In this document: one piece after another, positions 47,054 to 58,056 of the stretch | Layout: each line of letters begins with the position of its first letter | Numbering within the stretch: the first letter of the stretch is position 1 | Source: Curtobacterium sp. GC_Cur_3 | GTDB taxonomy: Bacteria; Actinomycetota; Actinomycetes; Actinomycetales; Microbacteriaceae | DNA length: 64,000 nt | Direction of reading: 5' to 3' | Assembly (NCBI RefSeq): GCF_026544205.1 | Contig: NZ_JALNUI010000001.1 | Coordinates: 62,001-126,000, forward strand | The notes under the pieces: generated by a model | What the model was told of the DNA's origin: nothing | The model's input: the letters and a program-made list of their open reading frames with translations, nothing else | The model's database searches: none | Translations under genes and position numbers: made by a program

Positions 47054-49156
47054 TCACGACGGCAGCGTCGGACCGTCGCTGGTCACCTCGGGGACCCGCA
47101 CCGGGCCTCCCGTCCGGTCGTCCGTCTCCGTCGCGGCAGACGCGTCCGCGTCTCCGGCACTCGTCGGACCGGTCGGGCTCGTCGGCTCGGCCGGTGACTC
47201 GCCGGTCGGCGTGCTCGTCGGGACCGTCTGCAGCTTCCGGACGACCGCCGCCGCCGTCGCCGGGCCGACGCCGGGGACCACGCCGATCTCCTCGGCGGTG
47301 GCACCGCGGAGCCGCGCGACGGAGCCGAAGTGCTTCAGCAGCGCGCTGACCCGGCTCGGGCCGAGGCCCGGGATCTCGGACAGCTGCGTGCGGACGTCGC
47401 GCTTGCGACGGCCACGCTGGTGCGTGATCGCGAAGCGGTGCGCCTCGTCGCGGATGCGCTGGATGAGGAACAGGGCCTCCGAGTTGCGCGGCAGGATCAC
47501 CGGGAAGTCGTCGTCGGGCAGCCAGAGCTCCTCGAGCCGCTTGGCGATGCCGACGAGTGCGATGTCGGTGACGCCGGCCTCGTCCATCGCGCGCTTGGCG
47601 GCCGCCACCTGGGGCTGGCCGCCGTCGACGATGAGCAGCTGCGGGCGGTACGCGAAGCGCTTCGTCGGCTTCTCCACCGCCACGACCCCGTCGGCGTTGT
47701 GGTCGGGCTGGTCCGGCAGCTCGGCGTCCTCGTCGAGCCGCGCGAGCCGACGGGTGAGCACCTGGTGCATGCTGTCGGTGTCGTCGCGGGTCTCGGCGAT
47801 CGAGTAGCGGCGGTACTGGTCCTTGCGCGGCAGGCCGTCCTCGAACACCACCATCGAGGCCACCACGTTCGTGCCCTGCAGGTGCGAGATGTCGTAGCAC
47901 TCCATGCGCAGCGGTGCCTCGGACATCCCGAGGGCCTCCTGGATGTCCGCCAGGGCCGCGGCGCGGGTGGTGTAGTCGGCCGAGCGCTTGGTCTTGTAGA
48001 GCATGAGGGCCTGCTTCGCGTTCTGCGAGGCCGTGCGGGCAAGGCCTGCCCGTTCTCCGCGCTGGGCGGTGCTGAGCTTCGTGCCGCGCCCACCACGGCG
48101 GTCGCTGAGCCACTGCTGCAGGGCGTCGGCGTCCTCGGGGAGCTCGGGCACGACGACCTCGCGCGGCGGCTCCTCCATGCTCGGACTGGTGAGGGCACCG
48201 GCGGTCTGGGGTGCCAGCTCGCCGTCGGCGTAGACGCCCTGGACGATCTGCTCGACGAGGTCGCCGGTGCTGATGTCGAGCTCCTTGTCCACGACCCATC
48301 CCCGGACACCGCGGATGCGTCCGCCGCGGACGGAGAACAGCTGGACCGCCGCCGCGAGCTCGTCCTCGGCGATGCCGAACAGGTCGAGGTCGACCGAGTC
48401 CTTCAGCACCACGGCGGACTTCTCGAGCACGGCTTCGAGGGCCTCGACCTGGTCGCGGAACCGGGCGGCCTGCTCGTACTGCATCGCGTCGGACGACGCC
48501 CCCATCCGCTGCCGGAGCTGCGTGATGATCCGGCGGTCGTAGCTGCCCATGAAGCGGACGAACTCCTCGACCATCGCGCGGTGCTCGGCGATGGTGACGC
48601 GCTGCGAGCACGGCCCGCCGCACTTGCCGATCTGCCCGGGGAAGCACGGCTTGCCCGTCTGCATGGCGCGCTTGTAGGACGAGTCCGAGCACGTGCGGAT
48701 CGGGAAGACCTTGATCATCAGGTCGATGGTGTCGTGCACGGCCCAGATCTTCGGGTACGGACCGAAGTACTTCGCCCCACGGATCTTCCGGTTGCGCGTC
48801 ACCATCACCCTCGGGGCTTCGTCGCCGAGGGTGATCGCCATGTACGGGTACGACTTGTCGTCCCGGAACTTGACGTTGAAGGGCGGGTCGAACTCCTTGA
48901 TCCAGGTGTACTCGAGCTGCAGGGCCTCGATGTCGGAGCCGACGGTCGTCCACTCGACGCTCCTGGCGGTGAGCACCATCCGCCGTGTGCGTTCGTGGAG
49001 CGTGGGCAGCGGGGCGAAGTAGTTGCTCAGGCGCGCGCGGAGGTTCTTCGCCTTGCCGACGTAGAGCACCCGGCCGTTGCCGTCACGCCACCGGTAGACG
49101 CCCGGGTCGGTCGGGATCTCCCCCGCCTTCGGCCGCCACGAGACGGTGTCCGTCAC
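47054..49156 (-). CDS. uvrC: Excinuclease ABC subunit C
   Basis: Makes both incisions in nucleotide excision repair. 700 residues; the C-terminus is extended. The GIY-YIG domain opens the protein ([25 protein letters not shown]). The UvrB-binding UVR motif is near 200-235, the RNase H-like endonuclease has [12 protein letters not shown] and [10 protein letters not shown], and a double helix-hairpin-helix follows ([33 protein letters not shown]). The last 55 or so residues are a Pro/Thr/Ser-rich acidic tail not needed for the fold. GTG 49156 directly follows the uvrA TAG. Confidence 0.97.
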   Translation of the reverse strand: MTDTVSWRPKAGEIPTDPGVYRWRDGNGRVLYVGKAKNLRARLSNYFAPLPTLHERTRRMVLTARSVEWTTVGSDIEALQLEYTWIKEFDPPFNVKFRDDKSYPYMAITLGDEAPRVMVTRNRKIRGAKYFGPYPKIWAVHDTIDLMIKVFPIRTCSDSSYKRAMQTGKPCFPGQIGKCGGPCSQRVTIAEHRAMVEEFVRFMGSYDRRIITQLRQRMGASSDAMQYEQAARFRDQVEALEAVLEKSAVVLKDSVDLDLFGIAEDELAAAVQLFSVRGGRIRGVRGWVVDKELDISTGDLVEQIVQGVYADGELAPQTAGALTSPSMEEPPREVVVPELPEDADALQQWLSDRRGGRGTKLSTAQRGERAGLARTASQNAKQALMLYKTKRSADYTTRAAALADIQEALGMSEAPLRMECYDISHLQGTNVVASMVVFEDGLPRKDQYRRYSIAETRDDTDSMHQVLTRRLARLDEDAELPDQPDHNADGVVAVEKPTKRFAYRPQLLIVDGGQPQVAAAKRAMDEAGVTDIALVGIAKRLEELWLPDDDFPVILPRNSEALFLIQRIRDEAHRFAITHQRGRRKRDVRTQLSEIPGLGPSRVSALLKHFGSVARLRGATAEEIGVVPGVGPATAAAVVRKLQTVPTSTPTGESPAEPTSPTGPTSAGDADASAATETDDRTGGPVRVPEVTSDGPTLPS

Positions 49157-52100
49157 CTACCGAGCACCAGCCTTCTGCTTGTCGGCGGCGCTGCCGCGCT
49201 TGAGCGAGCCGAGCGTGGTCTCGTCGACCGTGCGGGCGCCGACGGAGCGCTCCTTGCCGACGCGGGCGTCCTGGGCCTCGAAGATCTCGCGGAGGAACAC
49301 CCCCGTGTGGCTCTCGGGGACCTCGGCGATGTGCTCGGGGGTGCCCACGGCGAGGACCGTGCCACCACCGGAGCCGCCCTCGGGCCCCATGTCGATGACC
49401 CAGTCGGCGGACTTGATGACGTCGAGGTTGTGCTCGATCGTGATGACGGTGTTGCCCTTGTCGACCAGGCTCTGCAGCACGAGGAGCAGCTTGCGGACGT
49501 CCTCGAAGTGCAGACCGGTCGTCGGCTCGTCGAGCACGTAGACCGTGCGGCCGTTCGAGCGGCGCTGCAGCTCGGTCGCGAGCTTGACGCGCTGGGCCTC
49601 TCCGCCGGACAGGGTGGTCGCGCTCTGCCCGAGGCGGACGTAGCCCAGCCCGACGTCGACGAGGGTGGCCATGTAGCGGTGGATCGCGGAGATCGGCTCG
49701 AAGAACTCGGCGGCCTCGCTGATGGGCATGTCGAGGACCTCGGAGATGTCCTTGCCCTTGTAGTGGACCTGCAGCGTCTCGCGGTTGTAGCGCGCACCGC
49801 CGCAGACCTCGCACGCGACGTAGACGTCGGGCAGGAAGTTCATCTCGATCTTGATGGTGCCGTCACCGGAGCAGTTCTCGCAGCGACCGCCCTTGACGTT
49901 GAAGCTGAAGCGGCCGGGCAGGTACCCGCGTGCCTTGGCCTCGGTCGTCTCGGCGAAGAGCCCGCGGATGCGGTCGAAGACGCCGGTGTAGGTCGCCGGG
50001 TTCGAGCGCGGGGTGCGACCGATCGGGGCCTGGTCGACGTGCACGACCTTGTCGAGCTGGTCGAGGCCCTTGACGCGGGTGTGCTTGCCGGCGATGTGCC
50101 GGGCACCGTTGAGCTGGTTCGCGAGCACCTTGTAGAGGATGTCGTTGACCAGCGTCGACTTGCCCGACCCGCTGACGCCCGTCACCGCGGTGAACACGCC
50201 GAGCGGGAAGTCGGCGTCGACCTCCTGCAGGTTGTTGGCGCGGGCACCCTGCACGCTGATGACGCGCTTGCGGTTGACCTTGCGGCGCGACGCGGGCATC
50301 TCGATCGCGCGACGACCGGCGAGGTAGTCCCCGGTGATCGACTCGCGGTTCTCGATCATGTCGGCGTAGGAGCCCGAGTGCACGACGTTGCCGCCGTTCA
50401 CCCCGGCGCCGGGACCGATGTCGACGACCCAGTCCGCGGTGCGGATGGTGTCCTCGTCGTGCTCGACGACGATGAGCGTGTTGCCGAGGTTCTTGAGCTT
50501 GACGAGGGTGTCGATGAGTCGACGGTTGTCGCGCTGGTGCAGCCCGATGCTCGGCTCGTCGAGGACGTAGAGCACGCCGGTCAGGCCGGAGCCGATCTGG
50601 GTCGCCAGGCGGATGCGCTGGGCCTCTCCACCGGAGAGCGACCCGGCGCCACGGGACAGGGTGAGGTAGTTCAGGCCGACCTCGAGCAGGAACTCGAGTC
50701 GGGCGCGGATCTCCCGCAGGACGGCCGCGGCGATGTGGGCTTCGCGGTCGGTGAGCGACAGGGTGTCCATGAACGCGTAGGCGTCGTCGAGGCTGAGCTG
50801 GGTGACGTCCGCGATGCTGTGGTCGGCGACGGTGACGCCGAGGACCTCGGGCTTCAGACGGGTGCCGTCGCAGACGGGGCAGGGGACCTCGCGCAGGTAC
50901 CCCTGGAAGCGCTGCCGCTGCGAGTCCGACTCGGCCTCGGCGAACTTGCGCTCGATGTAGGGCATGACGCCCTCGAACCCGCTGGTGTAGCGCATCTCAC
51001 GGCCGAAGCGGTTGCGCCAGGACACCGACACCTCGAAGTCCTTGCCGGTGAGGATCGCGGCCTGCACCGTCGGGTCGAGCTGGTTCCACGGGGTGTCGAG
51101 CTTGAAGCCGAGCTCCTTGCCGAGGCCGCCGAGCAGCTTCTCGAAGTAGGAGTAGAGCCCACTCGTGCCGGTCCAGGGCAGCAGGACGCCGCCGGACAGC
51201 GTTGCCTCTGGATCACCGAGCACGAGGTCGGGGTCGACGGACATCCGCGTGCCGAGGCCGGAGCACTCCGGGCAGGCACCGAACGGCGCGTTGAACGAGA
51301 ACGTGCGGGGCTCGATCTCGGTGAGCGCGAGGGGGTGGTTGTTCGGGCAGGACAGGTTCTCGGAGTAGGTCCGGACGGCGCCGGGCCCCTCGTGGTCCAC
51401 GAGGTCGATCGCCACCGTGCCGTTGGTCAGGCGCAGCGCGGTCTCGAGGGAGTCCGTCAGGCGACCGAGGATGTCGTCGCTCGCCACCAGGCGGTCGATG
51501 ATGACCGAGATGTCGTGCTTGACCTGCTTCTTCAGCGTGGGCGGGCTGTTCAGCTGGATCCGCTCGCCGTCGACGATCGCGCGGGAGTAGCCGGACGCCG
51601 CGAGCTCCTGGAAGAGGTCGACGAACTCGCCCTTCTTCTTCGACACGATCGGCGCGAGGACCTGGAACCGGGTGCCGGTCTCCTGCGTCATCAGCTGGTC
51701 GGCGATCTGCTGCACGCTCTGCTTGCTGATGACCTCTCCGCAGACGGGGCAGTGCGGGATGCCGATGCGCGCCCAGAGCAGGCGCATGTAGTCGTAGACC
51801 TCGGTGATCGTGCCGACGGTCGAGCGCGGGTTGCGGTTCGTCGACTTCTGGTCGATCGACACCGCGGGCGAGAGGCCCTCGATGAAGTCGACGTCGGGGC
51901 GGTCGACCTGCCCGAGGAACTGGCGCGCGTACGCCGACAGCGACTCGACGTAGCGACGCTGCCCCTCGGCGAAGATCGTGTCGAACGCCAGCGAGGACTT
52001 CCCCGAGCCGGACAGGCCCGTGAACACGACGAGCGAGTCGCGTGGGATCTCGAGGTCGACGTCACGGAGGTTGTGCACGCGCGCACCACGGACGCTGAGC

Positions 52101-52222
52101 GTCGACGTGCTGTGCGGAGCGGTGCCGCCGGGGAGGTGCAGGTCTGCAGGCTCGAGGTCCGCGGATTCGCCGAAGGCGTTCCGGCCGGAGGTCGCGGAGT
52201 CGCGGTCAGAAGTGATGGTCAT
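49157..52222 (-). CDS. uvrA: Excinuclease ABC subunit A
   Basis: Damage-sensing ATPase of nucleotide excision repair. About 1,021 residues with two ABC modules: Walker [16 protein letters not shown] and [15 protein letters not shown], signatures [12 protein letters not shown] and [12 protein letters not shown], and Walker [12 protein letters not shown] and [11 protein letters not shown]. Zinc-finger cysteine pairs are in [32 protein letters not shown] and CEVCGGAR. The N-terminal 40 or so residues are an extra, disordered-looking extension. ATG 52222 is preferred; GTG 52225 precedes it. TACAAT about eight bases upstream suggests a nearly leaderless promoter. Confidence 0.97.
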   Translation of the reverse strand: MTITSDRDSATSGRNAFGESADLEPADLHLPGGTAPHSTSTLSVRGARVHNLRDVDLEIPRDSLVVFTGLSGSGKSSLAFDTIFAEGQRRYVESLSAYARQFLGQVDRPDVDFIEGLSPAVSIDQKSTNRNPRSTVGTITEVYDYMRLLWARIGIPHCPVCGEVISKQSVQQIADQLMTQETGTRFQVLAPIVSKKKGEFVDLFQELAASGYSRAIVDGERIQLNSPPTLKKQVKHDISVIIDRLVASDDILGRLTDSLETALRLTNGTVAIDLVDHEGPGAVRTYSENLSCPNNHPLALTEIEPRTFSFNAPFGACPECSGLGTRMSVDPDLVLGDPEATLSGGVLLPWTGTSGLYSYFEKLLGGLGKELGFKLDTPWNQLDPTVQAAILTGKDFEVSVSWRNRFGREMRYTSGFEGVMPYIERKFAEAESDSQRQRFQGYLREVPCPVCDGTRLKPEVLGVTVADHSIADVTQLSLDDAYAFMDTLSLTDREAHIAAAVLREIRARLEFLLEVGLNYLTLSRGAGSLSGGEAQRIRLATQIGSGLTGVLYVLDEPSIGLHQRDNRRLIDTLVKLKNLGNTLIVVEHDEDTIRTADWVVDIGPGAGVNGGNVVHSGSYADMIENRESITGDYLAGRRAIEMPASRRKVNRKRVISVQGARANNLQEVDADFPLGVFTAVTGVSGSGKSTLVNDILYKVLANQLNGARHIAGKHTRVKGLDQLDKVVHVDQAPIGRTPRSNPATYTGVFDRIRGLFAETTEAKARGYLPGRFSFNVKGGRCENCSGDGTIKIEMNFLPDVYVACEVCGGARYNRETLQVHYKGKDISEVLDMPISEAAEFFEPISAIHRYMATLVDVGLGYVRLGQSATTLSGGEAQRVKLATELQRRSNGRTVYVLDEPTTGLHFEDVRKLLLVLQSLVDKGNTVITIEHNLDVIKSADWVIDMGPEGGSGGGTVLAVGTPEHIAEVPESHTGVFLREIFEAQDARVGKERSVGARTVDETTLGSLKRGSAADKQKAGAR

Positions 52223-52270
52223 CACCGACGATTGTACGAACCGGCTCCGACATTCGCCGACCCGAGCGCC

Positions 52271-53188
52271 TCACCCGAGTGCGTCGAGAGCGAACGCCAC
52301 CCCGGAGACCTGCTCGCTGGCGTGCCAGAGCCGTGCCGCCTGGGTCCGGTCGTGGGCCCGGGGCTCCGCACGCACGACGGCGGCGGGTCCGCGCAGCTGG
52401 AACACACCGCTCGGCCCCCAGTACTCCCCCGAGCGGACGTCGTCACCGACGGCCGCGTGGACGAGCGGCAGCGCGCCGGCGTCCTTGCCCTGGGCGTACA
52501 GGCGCTGACCCGGGTGGGTCCAGCCGGGTTCGCTCCGTGCTGGTGCGACGTCCGGGCGCGCGGGCGAGAGGGCCTCGAGCGCCAGCCCCGGGTGCGCGAC
52601 GACGCTCGAGACCGGGGAGCCAGCGTCCGCCAGCCGCTGCGCCAGCTCGAAGCCGAAGAGCATCACCGCGAGCTTGCTGCGGCCGTACTGGCGGTAGCTC
52701 GAGTAGTGCCCGACGCGCAGGGGGTCGGTGTGGTCGAGCGACGCCCAGCGGTGGGCGATGGACCCGAGGTGCACGACGCGCCCGCCGGTGCGTTCGAGGA
52801 GCGGCAGGACCAGGCCGGTGAGTGCGAAGTGCCCGAGGTGGTTCGTCCCGACCTGCAGCTCGACGCCCTGCGCGGTGGAGCGCTCCGTGCTCGACCCGAC
52901 GACGCCCGCGTTGTTCACCAGCGCGTCGATCGGCCCCAGCGCCTGGAGCTCGTCGGCGGCCGTGCGGACGCTGTCGAGGTCCGCGAGGTCGACGTGCAGC
53001 TGCGTGAGGTCCGCCGTCGGCACGTGCTGCCGGATGCTCCGCTCCGCTGCTGCTGCCCGTTCGGGGCTGCGGGTCGCGAGCACGACGCGGTGCCCGGCGC
53101 GCGCCAGCTGCTCGGCCGCGTGGTACCCGAGCCCGGCGCTCGCGCCCGTGACCACGACGGTCCTTGCCGCGCTGCCCTCAGTTGACAT
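52271..53188 (-). CDS. Short-chain dehydrogenase/reductase
   Basis: SDR of 305 residues. The cofactor motif is TGASAGLG (about 14-21), followed by NNAG and the catalytic set Ser (LGSIAHRW) and Tyr-Lys (YGRSK). The variation resembles retinol dehydrogenase/WWOX-like, extended-tail SDRs. The substrate is unknown. Its ATG lies 11 bases inside the uvrB 3' end, so it is probably translated together with uvrB. It separates uvrB from uvrA, which is not the usual arrangement. Confidence 0.87.
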   Translation of the reverse strand: MSTEGSAARTVVVTGASAGLGYHAAEQLARAGHRVVLATRSPERAAAAERSIRQHVPTADLTQLHVDLADLDSVRTAADELQALGPIDALVNNAGVVGSSTERSTAQGVELQVGTNHLGHFALTGLVLPLLERTGGRVVHLGSIAHRWASLDHTDPLRVGHYSSYRQYGRSKLAVMLFGFELAQRLADAGSPVSSVVAHPGLALEALSPARPDVAPARSEPGWTHPGQRLYAQGKDAGALPLVHAAVGDDVRSGEYWGPSGVFQLRGPAAVVRAEPRAHDRTQAARLWHASEQVSGVAFALDALG

Positions 53189-55268
53189 GCCCGGCGGACT
53201 CCATCTGCCGGAGCGCCTTCTTGAGGTCCTGGACCTCGTCGCGCAGACGTCCCGCCAGCTCGAACTTCAGCTCGGCTGCTGCCTGCAGCATCTGGTCGTT
53301 GAGGTCGGCGATCGTGGCCTCGAGCTGGGTGGCGCCCTCGCCGGCGATGCCCGTGCGCTTGAGGTTCGGCGTCGGGGCACGACGGCCGTCGCGCACGCCG
53401 CCACCGCGGCGCTCGAGGAGCTCCTTGGTGTCCTCGTTCTCCCGGTTGAGCTGCTCGGTGATGTCGCCGATCTTCTTCCGGAGCGGCTGCGGGTCGATGC
53501 CGTGCTCGAGGTTGTAGGCCACCTGCTTCTCGCGGCGTCGGTCGGTCTCCTCGATCGCCTGGGTCATCGAGGCGGTCATCTTGTCGGCGTACATGAGCAC
53601 CTGACCGGAGACGTTGCGCGCCGCACGGCCGATGGTCTGGATGAGCGACGTGGCCGAGCGCAGGAAGCCCTCCTTGTCGGCGTCGAGGATCGCCACGAGG
53701 GAGACCTCGGGCAGGTCGAGGCCTTCACGGAGCAGGTTGATGCCGACGAGCACGTCGTAGACGCCCTGCCGGAGCTCGGTCAGGAGCTCGACGCGCTTCA
53801 GCGTGTCGACGTCGGAGTGCAGGTACCGGACACGGACCCCGGCGTTGCCGAGGAAGTCGGTCAGCTCCTCGGCCATGCGCTTGGTCAGCGTCGTGACGAG
53901 GACGCGCTCGTCCTTGTCGACGCGCTGCTGGATCTCCTCGAGCAGGTCGTCGATCTGGCCGTCGGAGGGCTTCACGACGATCTCGGGGTCGATCAGGCCC
54001 GTCGGGCGGATGATCTGCTCGACGACGCTGTCGGTGATCCCGAGCTCGTACTTGCCGGGGGTCGCCGACAGGAAGACCTTCTGCCCGGCGCGCTCGAGGA
54101 ACTCCTCCCACTTCAGCGGGCGGTTGTCCATCGCACTGGGGAGCCGGAAGCCGTGCTCGACCAGGGTGCGCTTGCGGGAGGCGTCACCCTCGTACATCGC
54201 GCCGATCTGCGGCACGGTGACGTGGGACTCGTCAATCACGATGAGGAAGTCGTCGGCGAAGTAGTCGAGGAGGCAGTGGGGGGCCTCTCCTGGCATCCGA
54301 CCGTCGACGTGTCGGGAGTAGTTCTCGATGCCCGAGCAGAACCCGATCTGCTCCATCATCTCGATGTCGAACGTGGTGCGCATGCGGAGCCGCTGGGCCT
54401 CGAGCAGCTTCCCCTGGCCCTCGAGCTCGGCGAGGCGCTCGGCCAGCTCTTCCTTGATGGTGCCGATCGCCCGGTGCATGACGTCGGTGTCCGCCACGTA
54501 GTGCGACGCGGGGAAGATCGAGACCGCGGGGAGGTCGTCGATGACGGTGCCGGTCAGGGGGTGCAGCGAGCTGAGGGCTTCGATCTCGTCGCCGAACATC
54601 TCGATGCGGATCGCGTGCTCTTCGTACATCGGGATGATCTCGATGGTGTCGCCGCGCACGCGGAAGGTGCCGCGGGCGAAGTCGACGTCGTTGCGCTGGT
54701 ACTGCATGGCGACGAAGCGGCGGACGAGCTGGTCGCGGGAGATCTCCTGCCCGACCGACAGCGCCACCGAGGCGTTCATGTACTGCTCGGGCGTCCCGAG
54801 ACCGTAGATGCAGGACACGGTCGACACCACGACGACGTCGCGCCGGCTGAGCAGCGAGTTCGTCGTGGAGTGTCGGAGGCGCTCGACCTCGGCGTTGACC
54901 GAGGAGTCCTTCTCGATGAAGGTGTCCGTCTGCGGGACGTAGGCCTCTGGTTGGTAGTAGTCGTAGTACGAGACGAAGTACTCGATCGCGTTCTCCGGCA
55001 GCAGGCTGCGGAACTCCGTCGCGAGCTGGGCCGCGAGGGTCTTGTTGTGCGCGAGCACGAGGGTCGGACGCTGCACCTGCTCGATGAGCCAGGCGGTCGT
55101 CGCCGACTTGCCCGTACCGGTCGCGCCGAGGAGCACGACGTCGGTCTCACCCGCGTTGATGCGCCCCGCGAGCTCGGCGATCGCGGCGGGCTGGTCACCG
55201 CTCGGCGAGTACTCGCTGATCACCTCGAACGGACGGACCGAGCGCACCGGTTTGACTGCAACTGCCAT
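53178..55268 (-). CDS. uvrB: Excinuclease ABC subunit B
   Basis: Helicase-like subunit that is loaded by UvrA and recruits UvrC. 696 residues. Walker A is GATGTGKS (about 48-55). The beta-hairpin region carries [12 protein letters not shown], and the DEAD-type box is VIDESHVT. Motifs V and VI are in [26 protein letters not shown] and QTIGRAARN. The C-terminal UVR domain ([31 protein letters not shown]) pairs with UvrC. The TAGCAT hexamer seven bases before ATG suggests a short or absent leader. Confidence 0.98.
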   Translation of the reverse strand: MAVAVKPVRSVRPFEVISEYSPSGDQPAAIAELAGRINAGETDVVLLGATGTGKSATTAWLIEQVQRPTLVLAHNKTLAAQLATEFRSLLPENAIEYFVSYYDYYQPEAYVPQTDTFIEKDSSVNAEVERLRHSTTNSLLSRRDVVVVSTVSCIYGLGTPEQYMNASVALSVGQEISRDQLVRRFVAMQYQRNDVDFARGTFRVRGDTIEIIPMYEEHAIRIEMFGDEIEALSSLHPLTGTVIDDLPAVSIFPASHYVADTDVMHRAIGTIKEELAERLAELEGQGKLLEAQRLRMRTTFDIEMMEQIGFCSGIENYSRHVDGRMPGEAPHCLLDYFADDFLIVIDESHVTVPQIGAMYEGDASRKRTLVEHGFRLPSAMDNRPLKWEEFLERAGQKVFLSATPGKYELGITDSVVEQIIRPTGLIDPEIVVKPSDGQIDDLLEEIQQRVDKDERVLVTTLTKRMAEELTDFLGNAGVRVRYLHSDVDTLKRVELLTELRQGVYDVLVGINLLREGLDLPEVSLVAILDADKEGFLRSATSLIQTIGRAARNVSGQVLMYADKMTASMTQAIEETDRRREKQVAYNLEHGIDPQPLRKKIGDITEQLNRENEDTKELLERRGGGVRDGRRAPTPNLKRTGIAGEGATQLEATIADLNDQMLQAAAELKFELAGRLRDEVQDLKKALRQMESAGHVN

Positions 55269-55487
55269 GCGTCAATGCTAAGCGCGCCCACCGACAGCGA
55301 TCCGGCTTCTCGCCCAGGGCGTACCCCCGCGTGCACCGCGTGCACCGCACAGGCCCGATCCCCGTCGGTCCGTCCGGCGTATCGTCCGCGGAGAGCACCC
55401 TCCAAGGACGCTGATAGGGACCGCTCCTACCGTTCCGTCTGTTCAGCAACGACCCGACCGCACCCCCCGGCGAAGAGGCACCCACCC

Positions 55488-56813
55488 ATGACCACGGCGA
55501 CCCCCGCCGCACCAGCCAAGGGCACACCGTTCCGCGGACGCATCCGCGGCCGAGTGCTCCTGCTGCTCTGCTTCATGTACGCGATCTCGTACATCGACCG
55601 CACCAACATCTCGACCGCGCTCCCCCACATCACCGAGGAGTTCGGCTTCAACGAGACCACCGCCGGTGTGATCGTGGCCGCGTTCTCGCTGCCCTACGCC
55701 CTGCTCCAGGTGTTCGGCGGGACGATCAGCGAGAAGTTCGGCCCCCGCAAGGCCCTCTTCGTCATCACCGTGATCTGGGGTGTGGCGACGCTCTGGACCG
55801 GGTTCGCCGTGGGCTTCTGGACGCTGTTCGCCGCCCGCGCCCTGCTCGGGCTGAGCGAGGCGGCCGCGTTCCCCACCGCCACGCAGGCGATGAGCCGCTG
55901 GATCCCCCGCGACCGGAACGGCTTCGCCCAGGGCGTCGTGCACTCGGCGGCGCGGCTCGGCAACGCCCTCGCGCCCCTCGTCGTCGCGTACTTCATCGCG
56001 ATCAGCGGCTGGCGGTTGGCCTTCTTCGCCACCGCGGTGCTCTCCTTCGCGTGGGCCATCGCCTGGTGGTTCCTGTTCCGGGACAAGCCCGAGTCGGCGA
56101 AGGGCATCACCCAGGTCGAGCTCGACGAGCTCCCGCCGGTGGCGACCCGCGCGACGCGTCCGCCCGTGCCGTGGGGGCAGCTGGCGAAGCAGATCCTGCC
56201 CGTCACCTTCGTGGACTTCGGCTACGGCTGGACGCTCTGGGTGTTCCTCACCTGGCTGCCGACGTTCCTCAGCTCGACCTACGGCCTGGCGATCGGCGAC
56301 TTCGCCCTGTTCACCACGCTCATCCTGCTCGCGGGCGTCGTCGGGGACACCGTCGGCGGCATGCTCAGCGACCGGATCATCCACCGCGGCGGCGACACCA
56401 GGAACGCCCGGCGAGCGATCCTCGTCGTCGGGCTCGGCGGGTCGCTCCTCTGCCTGGTGCCGCTCGTGATCGGGCAGGGGCTGCTCGTGGCGACGATCTC
56501 GCTCGCCCTCTCGTTCTTCTTCCTCGAGCTCTGCAACGCCAACCTCTGGGCGATCCCGATGGACGTCGCGCCGCAGTGGTCCGGGACGGCGTCCGGCTTC
56601 ATGAACACGGGCTTCGGCGTCGCCGGAGTGCTCTCGCCCATCGTCTTCGGGGTGCTCGTCGACGCGTCCGGGTGGCAGTTGCCGTTCGCGCTGTCCTGCG
56701 TGCTGCTCGGCGCCGCGGCCGTCGTGGCGTGGTTCATGAAGCCGCAGCGACTCACCTCCACCGACGGGGTGCTGGAGGTCGGCGTCCCGAAGGCCGAGCA
56801 GCGCTCAGCCTGA
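55488..56813 (+). CDS. MFS transporter (anion:cation symporter type)
   Basis: Twelve-helix membrane transporter of 441 residues. The N-terminus has LLLLCFMYAISYIDRTNISTALP, and the A-motif-like GGTISEKFGPRKAL lies after helix 2. These resemble the ACS family that imports organic acids such as hexuronates, glucarate or phthalate with protons. No catabolic genes are adjacent, so the substrate is not known. The start is ATG 55488. A TACCGT hexamer about 55 bases upstream may be a promoter. Divergent from uvrB (219-bp spacer). Confidence 0.9.
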   Translation: MTTATPAAPAKGTPFRGRIRGRVLLLLCFMYAISYIDRTNISTALPHITEEFGFNETTAGVIVAAFSLPYALLQVFGGTISEKFGPRKALFVITVIWGVATLWTGFAVGFWTLFAARALLGLSEAAAFPTATQAMSRWIPRDRNGFAQGVVHSAARLGNALAPLVVAYFIAISGWRLAFFATAVLSFAWAIAWWFLFRDKPESAKGITQVELDELPPVATRATRPPVPWGQLAKQILPVTFVDFGYGWTLWVFLTWLPTFLSSTYGLAIGDFALFTTLILLAGVVGDTVGGMLSDRIIHRGGDTRNARRAILVVGLGGSLLCLVPLVIGQGLLVATISLALSFFFLELCNANLWAIPMDVAPQWSGTASGFMNTGFGVAGVLSPIVFGVLVDASGWQLPFALSCVLLGAAAVVAWFMKPQRLTSTDGVLEVGVPKAEQRSA

Positions 56814-56819
56814 CCACAG

Positions 56820-56867
56820 GACGGACGGGAGGCTCGGGGCGGCGCCGCTCCGATCCTCCAGTCCGTC
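56820..56867. terminator. Bidirectional terminator between the MFS and acyltransferase genes
   Basis: A 24-bp imperfect inverted repeat with no spacer (arms 56820-56843 and 56844-56867, about 21 pairs). It starts gacggacgggaggctcgg, directly after the MFS stop, and serves two convergent genes. It belongs to the GGAGGC hairpin family. Confidence 0.75.
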
Positions 56868-58056
56868 AGCGGGTCACCGCGCGCTTCGCGGCTCGGGCCT
56901 GCCGGGCCGCCCGCGCGGAGAGGGACGGCCGTCCCGTCAGCGGCACGCTGAGCGGTGTCCAGCGGAAGGCCTCGGTGACGGCGACGGCGAGCACCACGAC
57001 GAGCAGGTACGTCACGAGGGTGAGCCAGGGCTTCGGCACGAGGGCCTCGAGCGGGCTGGAGCCGTACAGCAGGAGCCAGATCACCAGCGGGTGGCTCAGG
57101 AAGATGCCGAACGAGCGGTCCGAGGCGTAGTCGACGACCCGTGCCAGCCGGCTGCCGGCGACGCGACGGTCAGCCCAGGCGGCGCCGGCGGCGAGGAACC
57201 CGAGGAAGACGAGGGTGCTCCAGACCACCTCGACGGGCTGCAGGGGGGTGCCGGCCTTGTAGGGCGAGTCCCCGAGCGCCATCTGCACGACGTACACGAC
57301 GAGCGTCAGCACCGCACCGCCGAGGAACGCCCACCCGATCGCCCGCCGGTGGGTGCGTACGAACCCGAGGAACCCCTCGGCGTGGTCGGCCGCGATCGCC
57401 CCGGAGACGATGAAGAAGACGTACGAGAAGAAGAACTGCTTCTGGTAGCCGTGCATCCACGCGTCGGTCGAGGGGAAGTACTTGTAGCCGGCGAAGACGA
57501 CGAGCTGCACGAGCAGACTGACGACGAGCACCGCGACGTGGTGGCGGCGCGTGGTCCGCACGAGCCACATGATCGCCGGCAGCAGCAGGTACACCTGCAT
57601 CGTCACGAGCAGGAAGTACAGGTGGTACTTCGCGGTCCCCGTGACGATGCCGGTGGCGTACGTCTCGACGAGCGCCGGCACGTCGCCGCGTTGGCCCGAG
57701 TCGAGCAGCCATGCGGAGGCGACGTAGACGAACGACCACGCCAGGTACGGCACCCCGACGAGCAGGAACCGCTTCGGCCAGAACACCGACATCGGCTTCG
57801 GACGGATCGACCAGCTGTAGACGAGCACGAACGCGGTGAGGGTGAAGAACACCAGCCGGGTGAAGTGCAGGAGCGCGAGGAGCCCGGCGAGCCCGAGGTC
57901 GTCCGACGCCATCGTGTGGCTCGTCGTGTGCACGCCGATCACGCACGCGAACGTCAGGATGCGGAGGACGTCGATCTCGTAGAGGTGCCGCGGACGGCCC
58001 TCGGCGGTGCGGGTCGGGGTCCTGACCCCCGTGCCCGGCGCCGTGGTCGTGCTCAC
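56866..58056 (-). CDS. Acyltransferase family 3 integral membrane protein
   Basis: Polytopic membrane acyltransferase of 396 residues, about ten helices. The family's N-terminal motif is YEIDVLRILTFACVIGVHTTSH, with conserved Asp, Arg and His. It transfers acyl groups to cell-surface glycans, lipids or small molecules in this family. GTG 58056 overlaps the ligase stop (GTGA), so it is coupled to the AMP-ligase, which could supply activated acid. That link is inference. Confidence 0.88.
   Translation of the reverse strand: MSTTTAPGTGVRTPTRTAEGRPRHLYEIDVLRILTFACVIGVHTTSHTMASDDLGLAGLLALLHFTRLVFFTLTAFVLVYSWSIRPKPMSVFWPKRFLLVGVPYLAWSFVYVASAWLLDSGQRGDVPALVETYATGIVTGTAKYHLYFLLVTMQVYLLLPAIMWLVRTTRRHHVAVLVVSLLVQLVVFAGYKYFPSTDAWMHGYQKQFFFSYVFFIVSGAIAADHAEGFLGFVRTHRRAIGWAFLGGAVLTLVVYVVQMALGDSPYKAGTPLQPVEVVWSTLVFLGFLAAGAAWADRRVAGSRLARVVDYASDRSFGIFLSHPLVIWLLLYGSSPLEALVPKPWLTLVTYLLVVVLAVAVTEAFRWTPLSVPLTGRPSLSARAARQARAAKRAVTR

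Noticed and set aside
47030-47056. Terminator of the GGAGGC family at the uvrC stop
   Set aside because: The left arm ctggaggctcgtgg is present but there is no matching right arm at hairpin distance; only noted as a half copy.
52223-52270. LexA (SOS) box upstream of uvrA
   Set aside because: GTTCG and CGAA occur but not at the spacing of a CGAAC-N4-GTTCG box; the region is better explained as a -10 (TACAAT).
47330-53185. Very long plus-strand open frames opposite uvrC-uvrA-SDR (about 1,950 codons) and opposite the glycolysis genes (42494-47197)
   Set aside because: They lie antisense to well-supported genes, have Arg/Gly/Val/Asp-biased composition typical of GC-rich antisense frames, and show no motifs.
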